A stretch of 64,000 nucleotides of DNA from Flintibacter faecis (GCF_014287875.1 NZ_JACOPN010000002.1:248001-312000); one strand, 5' to 3'. Positions 33,194 to 41,955 are shown, numbered from the stretch's first letter. Notes: generated by a model from the letters alone, not told the origin. Numbers and translations: made by a program.

Positions 33194-34762
33194 TTACTGG
33201 AAGTCGGGGATATACTCCTTGATCAGCTCCAGCAGCTCGCCGCTGTAGATCATTTCCTTCACAGCCTGGATGTCGGGCCAGATCTCACGGTCGATCTCGA
33301 AGAAGGCGACCTTCTCGCGGACCTTGTTGTAGATGGCCTGGTGCAGGGGGGTGATGCCCTGGCCGTGGCTGTTCAGGCGGCGGCGGATGTCGATGGCCTG
33401 GCAGGAGGTCATCAGCTCCAGAGCCAGACAATCCAGGGTGTTCTTCACGATCATGCCGGCCTTACGACCCGCAGTGGTACCCATGGACACGATGTCCTCC
33501 TGGTTGGCGGAGGAGGGGATGGAGTCCACGGAAGCGGGGTGGGCATAGATCTTGTTCTCGGACACCATGGAAGCGGCGGCGTACTGAACGATCATATAGC
33601 CGGAGTTCACGCCGCCCTCGACGGTCAGGAAGGGGGTCAGGCCGTTGGACAGAGCGGCATTGACCATACGCTCCAGACGGCGCTCGGAGGCGTCAGCCAG
33701 CTCGGAAGCGGCAATGCCCAGAGTGTCGAAGGGGATGGCCATGGGCTCGCCATGGAAGTTGCCGCCGGAGATAACAGCCTCGTCCTCCAGGAACATCAGG
33801 GGGTTATCGGTCACGGCGTTCAGCTCGATCTCCACCTTGTCCAGGACATAGTCCAGGGCGTCACGGACAGCACCGTGCAGCTGGGGGATGCAGCGCAGAG
33901 CATAGGCATCCTGCACACGGTCGTTCTGGCAGTTGTCGATGATCTCGGAACCATCCAGCAGCTTGGCCATGTTCTCGGCGACCAGCATCTGGCCCTTCTG
34001 GCCACGGACAGCGTGGATGCGGGGATCGAAAGCGTTGCGCAGACCGGTCAGGCCCTCGAAGTCCATGGAGCCGATGATATCGCCCAGCTGAGCGGCGCAG
34101 ATGGTGTCATACAGAGCCAGGGAGCCCACGGAGGTCATGGCGCAGGTGCCGTTGGTCAGGCCCAGGCCCTCCTTGCTGACCAGGGTGTCCAGGGTCTTGA
34201 TGCCGGCCTTGGCCATAGCCTCGGCACCGGACATCTCCACGCCGTCGAACTTGGCGCGGCCGCGGCCCAGCAGGGGCAGGGACATGTGAGCCAGAGGAGC
34301 CAGGTCGCCGGAGGAGCCCAGGGAGCCCTTCTGGGGGATGACGGGGGTGACACCCTTGTTCAGCATCTCGATCATCATCTCGACCAGCAGAGGACGCACG
34401 CCGGACACGCCCACGCACAGAGCGTTGGCACGCAGCAGCAGCATGCCGCGGGAGACCTCGTCGGCATAGGGCTCGCCCATGGCGGTGCAGTGGCTGAGGA
34501 TCAGGTTGGTGGACAGCTGGTTGCTCATCTCGGCGCTGACGGCCACCTTCTGGAAGTCGCCGAAGCCGGTGGTGATACCATAGGCCACGCGCTTCTCAGC
34601 GGCGATCTTCTCGGCCAGGGCGCGGGACTTCTTCATGGCCTCCATGGCGGAGGGAGCCAGCTCCACGGTGGCACCGAAACGGGCGACAGCGACGAAGCTC
34701 TCCAGGGTCAGGCTGTGGCCGTCCAGGACCACGTTCTTAATGGCTTTGGGATTGTACAGCAT
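33194..34762 (-). CDS. hutH: Histidine ammonia-lyase family protein with SSG at the MIO site (522 aa)
   Basis: HutH removes ammonia from histidine to give urocanate. The N-terminal YGITTGFG (Tyr61) and LILSHCTAMG (His91, the residue typical of histidine- or tyrosine-type lyases) are present, as is the DNPLMF segment near the middle. The MIO-forming tripeptide is normally Ala-Ser-Gly; here the sequence reads GSLGSSGDLAPLAH, giving Ser150-Ser151-Gly152. Length is typical. ATG 34762 follows GGAAGGAG. Substrate is assigned from family and from the adjacent histidine-type transporter; hutU, hutI and hutG are not in the window. Confidence 0.85.
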   Translation of the reverse strand: MLYNPKAIKNVVLDGHSLTLESFVAVARFGATVELAPSAMEAMKKSRALAEKIAAEKRVAYGITTGFGDFQKVAVSAEMSNQLSTNLILSHCTAMGEPYADEVSRGMLLLRANALCVGVSGVRPLLVEMMIEMLNKGVTPVIPQKGSLGSSGDLAPLAHMSLPLLGRGRAKFDGVEMSGAEAMAKAGIKTLDTLVSKEGLGLTNGTCAMTSVGSLALYDTICAAQLGDIIGSMDFEGLTGLRNAFDPRIHAVRGQKGQMLVAENMAKLLDGSEIIDNCQNDRVQDAYALRCIPQLHGAVRDALDYVLDKVEIELNAVTDNPLMFLEDEAVISGGNFHGEPMAIPFDTLGIAASELADASERRLERMVNAALSNGLTPFLTVEGGVNSGYMIVQYAAASMVSENKIYAHPASVDSIPSSANQEDIVSMGTTAGRKAGMIVKNTLDCLALELMTSCQAIDIRRRLNSHGQGITPLHQAIYNKVREKVAFFEIDREIWPDIQAVKEMIYSGELLELIKEYIPDFQ

Positions 34763-34885
34763 TCTAAAATTACTCCTTCCAAATTAGGGCGGCATGTTTC
34801 TTCTGCGCCGCCTTCGTCTGCAGTAACTAGCTTTGGTATCCCGCCCGGAAAATATCCGGGCGGGATACATGAGCATTTTAAGGAA

Positions 34886-36196
34886 TTACACGAACTGGGA
34901 CAGGACGATGGCACCGATCATCAGGGGGATGTTATAGTGCAGGAAGGTAGGCACGCAGGTGTCCCAGATGTGGTTGTGCTGGCCGTCGGCGTTCAGGCCA
35001 GCGGTGGGGCCCAGGGTGGTGTCGGAAGCGGGGGAACCGGCATCGCCCAGAGCGGCGGCAGCGGACATCAGGATGATGGTAGCGGGGACGGAGAAGCCCA
35101 TCCGCTGGCACAGAGGAACGTACAGGATGGCAACGACAGGCACGGTGCTGAAGGAGGAGCCGATACCCATGGTGACCAGCAGGCCGATCAGGGTGATCAC
35201 GGTGGCGGCGACCCACTTGTTGCCGCCCATGACGGCGATAGCGGCCTCGACCAGCTCGTTGACAGCGCCGGTGGCCTTCATGACCTCGGCATAGCCGCCG
35301 GCAACCAGCATGATGAAGCCGATCAGGCCCATGATGCGGACACCGCCGTCAAACTGCTCGTCGATCTTGTTCCACTTGACAGCGCCGCCAACGATCATGA
35401 TGGCAACACCGGTCAGAGCGGCCAGAGCCAGGGAGTCGGCCAGGACCTGGACCACGACCACGCCCAGGATGGCGACCAGGGTCACGGCGTGAGCAGCGGT
35501 GAAGCGGTCGGAGGCGGCATCGGAAGCGGCAGTGTCGGCAGCGACCACCTTGTACTCACGGGGCTTGCGATAGGTGACGAACACGGCGATCAGCAGGCCG
35601 ATGAACATGCAGGCACCCAGCATCCAGTTGTAGCGGGACACCTGGCTGACGGAGGTCTCCATGCCGTTGGCGGTCATGTTGTCGGCGATGATGCCCATGA
35701 AGATGGCACCGAAGCCGAAGGGGATGGAGATGTAGGGGGCCTTCAGGCCGAAGGCCAGAGCGCAGGCCACGCCGCGGCGGTCGACCTTCATCTCATTGAA
35801 CATGGCCAGCATGGGGGGGATCAGGATGGGGATGAAAGCGATGTGCACGGGGATCAGGTTCTGAGACAGGCAGGCCACGGCAGCCAGGATCAGCAGCAGC
35901 ACAGAGGCGCTCTTGCCGCCCATGATCTGGGACAGCTTCTTGGAGGCCATGTCGGCCAGACCGGTGGAGGCGATGGCGGTGGCGACGGTGCCCAGCAGCA
36001 CGTAAGCCAGAGCGGTGTTGGCGTTGCCTGAGAAGCCGTCGCACAGGATGCCCATCGCATCGGGGATGGAGATGCCGCCCAGAACAGCGCCGGTCATAGC
36101 GGCGATGATCAGGGACATCAGCACGTTCAGCTTGAGCAGACACAGGACACAAAGGACAACGACGGATACCAGAACGGGATTCGTTAATAATGACAT
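34886..36196 (-). CDS. YuiF-type Na+/H+ antiporter-family transporter, probable histidine permease (436 aa)
   Basis: A 12-13 helix membrane protein of the NhaC-like family. Conserved motifs include SQNLIPVHIAFIPILIPP and MGIGSSFSTVPVVAILYVP, plus ALGDAGSPASDTTLGPTAGL near the C-terminus. B. subtilis YuiF in this family is regarded as a histidine or related amino acid importer, and linkage to hutH supports that here. ATG 36196 follows AGAGGGG. A promoter and a 170-base structured leader precede it, so expression is probably controlled at the RNA level. Confidence 0.82.
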   Translation of the reverse strand: MSLLTNPVLVSVVVLCVLCLLKLNVLMSLIIAAMTGAVLGGISIPDAMGILCDGFSGNANTALAYVLLGTVATAIASTGLADMASKKLSQIMGGKSASVLLLILAAVACLSQNLIPVHIAFIPILIPPMLAMFNEMKVDRRGVACALAFGLKAPYISIPFGFGAIFMGIIADNMTANGMETSVSQVSRYNWMLGACMFIGLLIAVFVTYRKPREYKVVAADTAASDAASDRFTAAHAVTLVAILGVVVVQVLADSLALAALTGVAIMIVGGAVKWNKIDEQFDGGVRIMGLIGFIMLVAGGYAEVMKATGAVNELVEAAIAVMGGNKWVAATVITLIGLLVTMGIGSSFSTVPVVAILYVPLCQRMGFSVPATIILMSAAAALGDAGSPASDTTLGPTAGLNADGQHNHIWDTCVPTFLHYNIPLMIGAIVLSQFV

Positions 36197-36261
36197 GTTA
36201 TTACCCCTCTTTTCAATTCGTTCTTTTCCCTTCTTCTAAAAACAGCGGTTTCATGCGTTTT

Positions 36262-36360
36262 CTGATTTGACCTGTCAGACCAGCCTTTTCGCTCGCGCGG
36301 GCTAGCACCACCGGGCTTTTCTGGGCTTAAAATCTATCGGGTCTCCTCTCCTCTGTTCTT
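36262..36360 (-). promoter_or_regulatory. Structured leader RNA of unknown class ahead of the transporter
   Basis: On the minus strand the transcript can fold into nested helices: GACC (36343-36340) with GGTC (36272-36269), CAGA (36323-36320) with TCTG (36279-36276), then AGCC (36317-36314) with GGCT (36285-36282), the last two separated by a tandem AA/GG internal loop, and capped by a CGC-GCGA-GCG tetraloop hairpin. It does not match riboswitch consensus patterns I know (T-box, ykkC, glycine, TPP). Confidence 0.45.
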
Positions 36361-36370
36361 AACGATTTTT

Positions 36371-36399
36371 ATTATAACCCATGCTTTAGATAAATTCAA
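36371..36399 (-). promoter_or_regulatory. Promoter of the transporter-hutH operon
   Basis: TTGAAT (36399-36394) and TATAAT (36376-36371) on the minus strand, 17-base spacer, 175 bases before the transporter ATG. Confidence 0.75.
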
Positions 36400-36493
36400 T
36401 AAAAACTTTTCGATTCTTATTTTATTCTTTATGCAATATCGCACCAATTAGGTGATTCACTAGCACGCTATATTGTGATATTGTCTCTACAAG

Positions 36494-36530
36494 AACAGGC
36501 TGGCAGAAGGGAGAACTCTGCCAGCCTGTT
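36494..36530. terminator. Hairpin after suhB
   Basis: A perfect 14-bp stem (36494-36507 with 36517-36530), nine-base loop, 25 bases downstream of the suhB stop. No strong T-run follows on the minus strand. Confidence 0.65.
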
Positions 36531-36555
36531 AGAAAACCTTGTTCTGTATTTATAT

Positions 36556-37353
36556 TCACCCGTTCGCTGTCTGACGCAGCACGGCCAGCAGCTCCTGTGT
36601 CACAGCCCCGTTGGTGCCCAGGATGCCGCTGCCCGTTTTCAGGGAGGGAGCCCCTCCGTCCACGGTCACAACGGCTCCGCCGGCCTCCTGAACGATGAGA
36701 AGGCCCGCCGCATAGTCCCAGGGCTTCAGTCCGATCTCCATGTAGGCATCCAGCCGCCCCGCCGCCACATAGCACAGATCCACGGAGGTCGCCCCCACCC
36801 GGCGGATGTCGTGGCAGCGGTCATACACCGCCCGCAGCCACCGGAAGGTCCGGTCTGCCATCTCCCGCTGGCTGGGGTTGGTGCCCACGTCCACCAGGCA
36901 GTCGGCCAGTCGCTTCGCTTTGCTGACGTGGATGGGCTCCCCGTTTACAAAGGCCCCGCAGCCCCGCCGGGCGGAGAACAGCTCCCCGGCATAGGGATCG
37001 TACACCAGGCCCAGCTCCACCTGCCCCCTATCCGCCAGGGCCAGAGACACGGCGCTGTGGCGGAAGCCGTGGACCAGGTTCATGGTCCCGTCCACCGGGT
37101 CCAAGATCCACATGGGCTTTTCAAAGTCCAGGCCGCTGTTGTCCTTCTCCTCCCCCATCAGCTGCACCTCCGGGGCGAGCTGGGCCAGCCGCTCCTTCAA
37201 AAAGGTCTGTACCGACAGGTCCACCTCGGTCACAAAGTCGGTGACCCCCTTGTGCTTCATGTGGCTGACCTTGGTCCGGTCATAGAAGATCTGCCCGGCC
37301 TCCCGCACCGCCTGCTCCACCTGTGCCAAAAACTTAGGGTCCTGAATGTTCAT
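36556..37353 (-). CDS. suhB: Inositol monophosphatase family protein (SuhB-like, 265 aa)
   Basis: Mg2+-dependent phosphatases of this fold act on inositol phosphates, NADP or PAP; in bacteria SuhB-like forms also affect RNA metabolism. Metal and catalytic motifs are present: MGEEK, WILDPVDGTMNLVHG and the C-terminal KPWDYAAGLLIVQEAGG. Length is standard. ATG 37353 is behind AGGAGG. It starts 31 bases after a small membrane protein gene on the same strand and may be co-transcribed with it and the uridine phosphorylase. Confidence 0.9.
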   Translation of the reverse strand: MNIQDPKFLAQVEQAVREAGQIFYDRTKVSHMKHKGVTDFVTEVDLSVQTFLKERLAQLAPEVQLMGEEKDNSGLDFEKPMWILDPVDGTMNLVHGFRHSAVSLALADRGQVELGLVYDPYAGELFSARRGCGAFVNGEPIHVSKAKRLADCLVDVGTNPSQREMADRTFRWLRAVYDRCHDIRRVGATSVDLCYVAAGRLDAYMEIGLKPWDYAAGLLIVQEAGGAVVTVDGGAPSLKTGSGILGTNGAVTQELLAVLRQTANG

Positions 37354-37384
37354 ATGGATTGCCTCCTATATAAAATGCTTCTCT

Positions 37385-37690
37385 TTATCTCTTTTTCTTT
37401 AACAGAAACAGGATAAACAATGGGATGAGATTTAGCAGCAGCAGCGATGGGATCTCTATGGTCAGCCTGTGATATATTTTAGGAAGCATTTCTAATTCCA
37501 CTGCTTCTCCAAATTCGTACCACACGTTCACCATCTTGAGTTCCGTTAAAACTGCCAGCGCTCCAAACATCAAACTGGAAAACGTAAGCACATGGGACAT
37601 CATTTGCTTTTGCTTTATCGACGCAAAAACATTGATGCAGGCCAGGGAAAATGCTATCCACACGTAAATTCTCCAAGTGAGATTCCACAT
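37385..37690 (-). CDS. Small membrane protein of unknown function (101 aa)
   Basis: Three predicted helices (about 6-24, 33-50, 76-96) with little between them, ending in KKKR. The sequence is more AT-rich than its neighbours. No ribosome site better than GCGGGATGG is seen. It lies between suhB and udp on the same strand. No family is recognised. Confidence 0.6.
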   Translation of the reverse strand: MWNLTWRIYVWIAFSLACINVFASIKQKQMMSHVLTFSSLMFGALAVLTELKMVNVWYEFGEAVELEMLPKIYHRLTIEIPSLLLLNLIPLFILFLLKKKR

Positions 37691-37706
37691 AAAACCATCC
37701 CGCTTT

Positions 37707-38477
37707 TTATTTTTTATCCTCCTGGATCAGCAGCTTCAGGGCCTCCACGCCCACGTCGATGGCGGCGGAGGTGTCCATAGACTCCTTCTGATCCAGTCCG
37801 GCGGCCTCCCGCTCCTGGTTCCAGATGACGTGGAACACCGCCCCGCAGCGCACATGGCGGGCGGCGGCCACAGTGAACAGGGCGGCCCCCTCCATCTCCG
37901 AGGCCAGCACCCCCAGCCGCTTCCACGCCTGCCACTTCTGCTCCAGGTCATAGGACACGGGCATCCGGCCCGGGGAGTGCTGTCCATAGAAGGAGTCCTT
38001 GCTCTGCACCACCCCGGCGTGCCAGGGCTTGCCCAGGGCCTTGCAGGCCCGGACCAGGGCATCCACCGCCTGATAGTCGGCCACAGCGGGCCACTCGATG
38101 GGGGCATACTCCCGGCTGGTGCCCTCCATGCGCACCGCCCCGGTGGCCACCACCACGTCGTCGCTCTGGACGGACAGCTCGATGCCGCCGCAGGTGCCCA
38201 CCCGGATGAAGGTGTGGGCACCCAGATTGGCCAGCTCCTCCATGGCGATGGCGGCGGAGGGCCCGCCGATGCCGGTGGACACCACGCTCACCCGCTCCCC
38301 CAGCAGTTCCCCCGTCCAGGTCTCAAATTCCCGGTTGGTCTTTACATGCACCGCCCCGTCAAAGCGCTGGGCGATGGCCTTGCACCGGCCCGGGTCGCCG
38401 GGGAGGATGCAGTATTTGCCCACGTCCCCCTGGCTGCACTGGATATGAAACTGTACAGAGCGTTCCTTTTCGTTCAT
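37707..38477 (-). CDS. udp: Uridine phosphorylase family protein (256 aa)
   Basis: This enzyme splits uridine and phosphate into uracil and ribose-1-phosphate for nucleoside salvage. [13 protein letters not shown] is the phosphate-binding N-terminal signature, [16 protein letters not shown] and RVGTCGGIE follow, and [12 protein letters not shown] contains the ribose-binding Glu. The frame extends 13 codons upstream, but ATG 38477 is preceded by AAGGAGGA. With cdd and the pyr genes elsewhere in the window it contributes to pyrimidine metabolism. Confidence 0.88.
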   Translation of the reverse strand: MNEKERSVQFHIQCSQGDVGKYCILPGDPGRCKAIAQRFDGAVHVKTNREFETWTGELLGERVSVVSTGIGGPSAAIAMEELANLGAHTFIRVGTCGGIELSVQSDDVVVATGAVRMEGTSREYAPIEWPAVADYQAVDALVRACKALGKPWHAGVVQSKDSFYGQHSPGRMPVSYDLEQKWQAWKRLGVLASEMEGAALFTVAAARHVRCGAVFHVIWNQEREAAGLDQKESMDTSAAIDVGVEALKLLIQEDKK

Positions 38478-38559
38478 GGCGGAGTCCTCCTTATATCTTT
38501 TTTCCCATGCTATCATATCCGGGGGCGGTTTTCAACGGCGGTTTTCAGGCTTCTCCCTC

Positions 38560-38588
38560 TTTACGGCGATTTTGATTGCTGATATAAT
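38560..38588 (+). promoter_or_regulatory. Promoter of the KdpDE-like pair
   Basis: TTTACG (38560-38565) and TATAAT (38583-38588), 17-base spacer, 70 bases before the kinase GTG start. Confidence 0.65.
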
Positions 38589-38657
38589 AAGGAAAACGGT
38601 CCTGCCCCGGTCCGGGGCTTCTCCGTGATTTTTTCATCCCATCAGGAGGTGTCCGCC

Positions 38658-39836
38658 GTGTCTGTCCCCAGCTGGGTAAAACAGTTCTATCGTATGGCTC
38701 AGGACCAGTTCCTGCGCATCCCGGAGATGCCCCGCAGTCTCATCATCTCCGCCCTGTTTCTGTGCGGAGCCTATCTGACCAGCGGCATTCTGATCAACCA
38801 CACCGGGGGCGAGAACAACTCCGCCCTGGTGTTCGTGCTGGCGGTGGTGATGATCTCTCTGCTCACCCAGGGGTATGCCTATGGCATCATCTCCTCTATC
38901 ATCGGCGGGTTCTGCATCAACTACTTCTTTATGGTGCCATACGCCGCCTTCTCCCTGAGCTATACCGGCTATCCGGTGGCCATGATCTCTATGATCGCCA
39001 TCTCCTGCGTGGTGTGCGCCCTGACCACCCGGGTGAAAAACCAGCGGGCAGAGGCCATCCGCCGGGAAAAGCGCACCAAATCCCTGTACGAGCTCAACGA
39101 GCGGCTCAATGCCGAAAAGACGGCCATCCAGCTGGAGTCCGCCCGGGAGACCATCCGGGGCAACATCCTCCGGGCTGTGTCCCACGACCTGCGCACCCCC
39201 CTCACCTCCATCTCCGGTGCGGCCTCGGTACTGCTGAGCAGCCCGGAGGTCTCCCCCCAGAACGTGGCCATGCTGCGGGACATCAAAAACGATGCCGACT
39301 CCCTCATCATCATGGTGGAAAACCTGCTGTCCATCACCCGCATCCAGGACGGAAATATCCCTCTGAAAAAACACGAGGAGATGCTGGAGGAGGTGGCCGG
39401 GGATGCCATTCTCACCACCCGCCGCCGCTTTCCCGAGTGCCATGTGGAGCTGGATATGTCCGAGGACATCCTGTTCTTCCCCATGGAGCCCATGCTGGTC
39501 AAGCAGGTGATGGTGAACCTGCTGGAAAACGCCATCCGCCACTCCGGCGACACCCAGCACATCACCCTGCACCTGTTCCGTCAGGACGACTGGGCGGTGG
39601 TGGAGGTCCGGGACCGGGGCAAGGGTCTGTCCCCCGAAATCTGCCAGGCCGTGCAGGCCGGAAAGCAGCTTGAAAAAAATCTCTCCGGCGACAAATCCCG
39701 GGGTATGGGTATCGGCCTGTCCGTCTGTCAAAGCATCATCAAGGCCCACGGCGGCTTCTTTGTCGCCGGCAACAACCCGGAGGGCGGGGCGGTATTCCGT
39801 TTCGGTCTCCCTATGGAGGAAACAAACCATGCCTGA
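38658..39836 (+). CDS. KdpD-like sensor histidine kinase lacking the KdpD/Usp input domains (392 aa)
   Basis: Four closely spaced helices (about 28-125) form a DUF4118-type membrane domain as in the middle of KdpD. A short coiled linker leads to HisKA with the phospho-acceptor His176 in VSHDLRTPLTS, then an HATPase domain with NLLENAIRHSG and RGMGIGLSVCQSI. The large N-terminal cytoplasmic KdpD and Usp domains are absent. I start at GTG 38658, eight bases after AGGAGG. It overlaps the response regulator gene by eight bases. No kdpFABC operon is in the window, so its target may be elsewhere or not potassium. Confidence 0.88.
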   Translation: MSVPSWVKQFYRMAQDQFLRIPEMPRSLIISALFLCGAYLTSGILINHTGGENNSALVFVLAVVMISLLTQGYAYGIISSIIGGFCINYFFMVPYAAFSLSYTGYPVAMISMIAISCVVCALTTRVKNQRAEAIRREKRTKSLYELNERLNAEKTAIQLESARETIRGNILRAVSHDLRTPLTSISGAASVLLSSPEVSPQNVAMLRDIKNDADSLIIMVENLLSITRIQDGNIPLKKHEEMLEEVAGDAILTTRRRFPECHVELDMSEDILFFPMEPMLVKQVMVNLLENAIRHSGDTQHITLHLFRQDDWAVVEVRDRGKGLSPEICQAVQAGKQLEKNLSGDKSRGMGIGLSVCQSIIKAHGGFFVAGNNPEGGAVFRFGLPMEETNHA

Positions 39837-40536
39837 AAAACGCACCATTCTGGTCATAGAGGATGACCACGCCATCAGCAACTTCATCTGCCGCGCCCTC
39901 ACCGCCAACGACTATAAGGCCATCCCCGCCGCCAGCGGCAAGGAGGGCCTGTCCCTGTTCTTTTCCCACAGCCCTGCTCTGGTCCTGCTGGACTTGGGGC
40001 TGCCCGACATGGATGGGCTGGAGGTGCTGGAGCAGTTCAGCGACCTGCCCCAGGAGGTGCCCACCATCATCATCTCCGCCCGTGACCGGGAGTCAGAGAA
40101 GGTAAAGGCCCTGGACATGGGGGCGGACGACTATGTGGTCAAGCCCTTCGGCGTGTCCGAGCTGCTGGCCCGCATCCGCACCACCCTCCGCCGGGCCGAC
40201 CGCATCAAGGTCAGCCAGGGCATCCAGCGGGACGTGTATCAGGTGAAGGACCTGGCGGTGGACATCGCCAAGCATCAGGTCACCCTGGGCGGTCAGCTGA
40301 TCCACTTCACCCAGAACGAATTTAAAATTCTGGAGCTGCTGGCCATCCACGCCGGGAAGGTCTTGACCTATGACTTCATTCTGCAGCATGTGTGGGGCCC
40401 CTACAGCGGCAACAGCAGCAACCAGATCCTACGGGTGAACATGGCCAACATCCGCCGCAAGCTGGGGGAGAACCCCTCCGAGCCCAAGTACATATACACC
40501 GAGCTGGGCATCGGCTATCGGATGCTGGAGGATTAA
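39829..40536 (+). CDS. KdpE-like OmpR-family response regulator (235 aa)
   Basis: The receiver domain has Asp11-Asp12, phosphoryl acceptor Asp55 (LVLLDLGLPDMDG) and Lys in YVVKPFG. A winged-helix DNA-binding domain follows (FTQNEFKILELLA...RVNMANIRRKLG). It is translated from ATG 39829 inside the kinase stop region with GGAGGAAAC upstream, so both partners are co-translated. A strong terminator follows, closing a two-gene unit. Confidence 0.92.
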   Translation: MPEKRTILVIEDDHAISNFICRALTANDYKAIPAASGKEGLSLFFSHSPALVLLDLGLPDMDGLEVLEQFSDLPQEVPTIIISARDRESEKVKALDMGADDYVVKPFGVSELLARIRTTLRRADRIKVSQGIQRDVYQVKDLAVDIAKHQVTLGGQLIHFTQNEFKILELLAIHAGKVLTYDFILQHVWGPYSGNSSNQILRVNMANIRRKLGENPSEPKYIYTELGIGYRMLED

Positions 40537-40550
40537 AAGGTTTATGTTTC

Positions 40551-40581
40551 AAGCCGCGAAGCACACGCTTCGCGGCTTTTT
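40551..40581 (+). terminator. Intrinsic terminator of the KdpDE-like pair
   Basis: A 12-bp stem (AAGCCGCGAAGC at 40551-40562 with 40567-40578) and TTTTT. Confidence 0.9.
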
Positions 40582-40587
40582 GTGAAG

Positions 40588-40791
40588 ACCCTCTCCGCCC
40601 AGTGTGCGCACTGGGCACCTCCCCCACAGGGGGAGGCAAGCTGGGGGCAGGAGAAACGGATCGCCACGTCGCCTCGCTCCTCGCAACGATAGATTCAGGT
40701 TGGTCTTGCTGTCATTGCGAGGAAGGGCGCAGCCCTGACGCGGCAATCCGCATCCCCTAACTCCTAACTCCTAACTCCTAACTCATCACTT
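40588..40791. repeat. Repeat cluster: partial CCCTCTC element, type II REP pair, TTAGGAG array
   Basis: In order: one arm of the 10228-type element (CCCTCTCCGCCCAGTGTGCG, about 40588-40640), a type II REP pair with CGGATCGCCACGTCG and GTCATTGCGAGGAAGGG arms (about 40655-40750), then four ACTCCTA units and ACTCATCAC (40756-40791). The last array provides the TAG stop of sigF on the minus strand. Confidence 0.75.
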
Positions 40792-41494
40792 CCCGCAGCT
40801 TCCCCAGCGCCCTGCGTTCCAGCCGGGACACCTGGACCTGGGACACGCCGACGATCCGGGCGGTCTGCACCTGGGTCATCCCCCGGTAATAGCGCAGCAG
40901 CAGCACCTCCCGCTCCCGCTCCGGCAGGTTGTCCAGGGCCGAACGGAGGGCCAGGCATTCGATGAGACGCTCCTCCTCATTTCCGGCGGTGAGCATCCCC
41001 TCCAGGGTCAGCCCGCCCTCCCCCGTCTCGCTCTGGAGGGACAGCACAGGCTCTGCCGCCGTCTCCGCCGCGGCGATGTCCTCCGGCTCCAGTCCCGTCT
41101 CCGCCGACAGCTCGCTAATGGTGGGCTCCCGGCCCAGCCGGGCGGCCAGGCGGCTCTGGGCCCCCCGCACAGCGGCGGAGCGCTCCTTCAGCCCCCGGCT
41201 CACCTTCACCGGCCCGTCGTCCCGGAGAAACCGGCGGATCTCCCCGGCGATCTTGGGCACGGCATAGGTGGAAAACTGGGTGCCATAGTCCGGGTCAAAG
41301 CCCCGCACCGCCTTTAAAAAGCCCAGACAGCCCAGCTGATACAGGTCGTCCGGCTCCACCCCCCGGCCATAATACCGCCGGACCACGCTCCAAATGAGTC
41401 CGTTGTTCTCCCGCAGCACCTGCTCGCAGGCCTGGCTGTCCCCCGCCCGGGCCGCCGCCAGCAGTTCTCCTGCGGGCAAGGCCGGGGCGTTCAT
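40778..41494 (-). CDS. sigF: Forespore RNA polymerase sigma factor SigF
   Basis: A sigma-70 factor of the sporulation F/G type, 238 residues: region 2 (NNGLIWSVVRRYYGRGVEPDDLYQLGCLGFLKAVRGFDP...FSTYAVPKIAGEIRRFLRDDG), region 3 (GREPTISELSAETGL) and region 4 (LPEREREVLLLRYYRGMTQVQTARIVGVSQVQVSRLERRAL). It turns on early forespore genes once released from SpoIIAB. Its ATG overlaps the spoIIAB stop, as in other spoIIA operons, which fixes the F rather than G identity. The stop codon TAG lies in the repeat array that follows. Confidence 0.95.
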   Translation of the reverse strand: MNAPALPAGELLAAARAGDSQACEQVLRENNGLIWSVVRRYYGRGVEPDDLYQLGCLGFLKAVRGFDPDYGTQFSTYAVPKIAGEIRRFLRDDGPVKVSRGLKERSAAVRGAQSRLAARLGREPTISELSAETGLEPEDIAAAETAAEPVLSLQSETGEGGLTLEGMLTAGNEEERLIECLALRSALDNLPEREREVLLLRYYRGMTQVQTARIVGVSQVQVSRLERRALGKLREVMS

Positions 41495-41928
41495 CGCCCT
41501 GCCCGGCGGGCGATCCTCCGCCGCATAGTCACCGTGGTCCCCTTGCCCGGGGTGGAGCGCACCCGCACCGTGTCCATAAAGCTCTCCATAATGGTAAAGC
41601 CCATGCCGGAGCGCTCCTGGCTGCCGGTGGTAAACAGGGGCGTTCTGGCCTGTTCAACATCCGCGATGCCCACGCCCCAGTCCCGCACCACGACCTCCAG
41701 AACGTTGTCCCGGAGAATGCGCAGCTTCAGGACGATCTTGCCCAGAGTGTCCGGGTAGGCGTGGACGATGGCGTTGGTCACCGCCTCGCTCACGGCGGTC
41801 TTTACGTCGTTCACCTCCTCCAGAGTGGGGTCCAGCTGGGCGGCAAAGCAGGCCGCCGCCGCCCGGGCAAAGCCCTCGTTGGCCGAGCGGCTGGGAAACT
41901 CTAAAAACGTATGGTTCTCCTCTTTCAT
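41491..41928 (-). CDS. spoIIAB: Anti-sigma F factor SpoIIAB
   Basis: A 145-residue GHKL-type kinase that holds SigF inactive and phosphorylates SpoIIAA. The N box VKTAVSEAVTNAIVHAYP and the glycine boxes RDWGVGIADVEQ and GSQERSGMGFTIMESFMD are clear. It ends with a basic RRRIARRAGR tail. ATG 41928 follows a GAGGTAC site. Middle gene of spoIIAA-spoIIAB-sigF. Confidence 0.95.
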   Translation of the reverse strand: MKEENHTFLEFPSRSANEGFARAAAACFAAQLDPTLEEVNDVKTAVSEAVTNAIVHAYPDTLGKIVLKLRILRDNVLEVVVRDWGVGIADVEQARTPLFTTGSQERSGMGFTIMESFMDTVRVRSTPGKGTTVTMRRRIARRAGR

Positions 41929-41955
41929 ATATGTACCTCCTCTCTGCCGCCCCGG

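Noticed and set aside
33341..36031. An 896-codon open frame on the plus strand
   Set aside because: It is antisense to hutH and the transporter, which both show full family motifs; the frame crosses the gap between them.
36262..36360. T-box, ykkC (guanidine) or glycine riboswitch in the leader
   Set aside because: GGTGGTGC...CCCGCG looks partly like a T-box bulge and AAAGCCCGG like ykkC, but the required order and neighbouring conserved blocks are missing.
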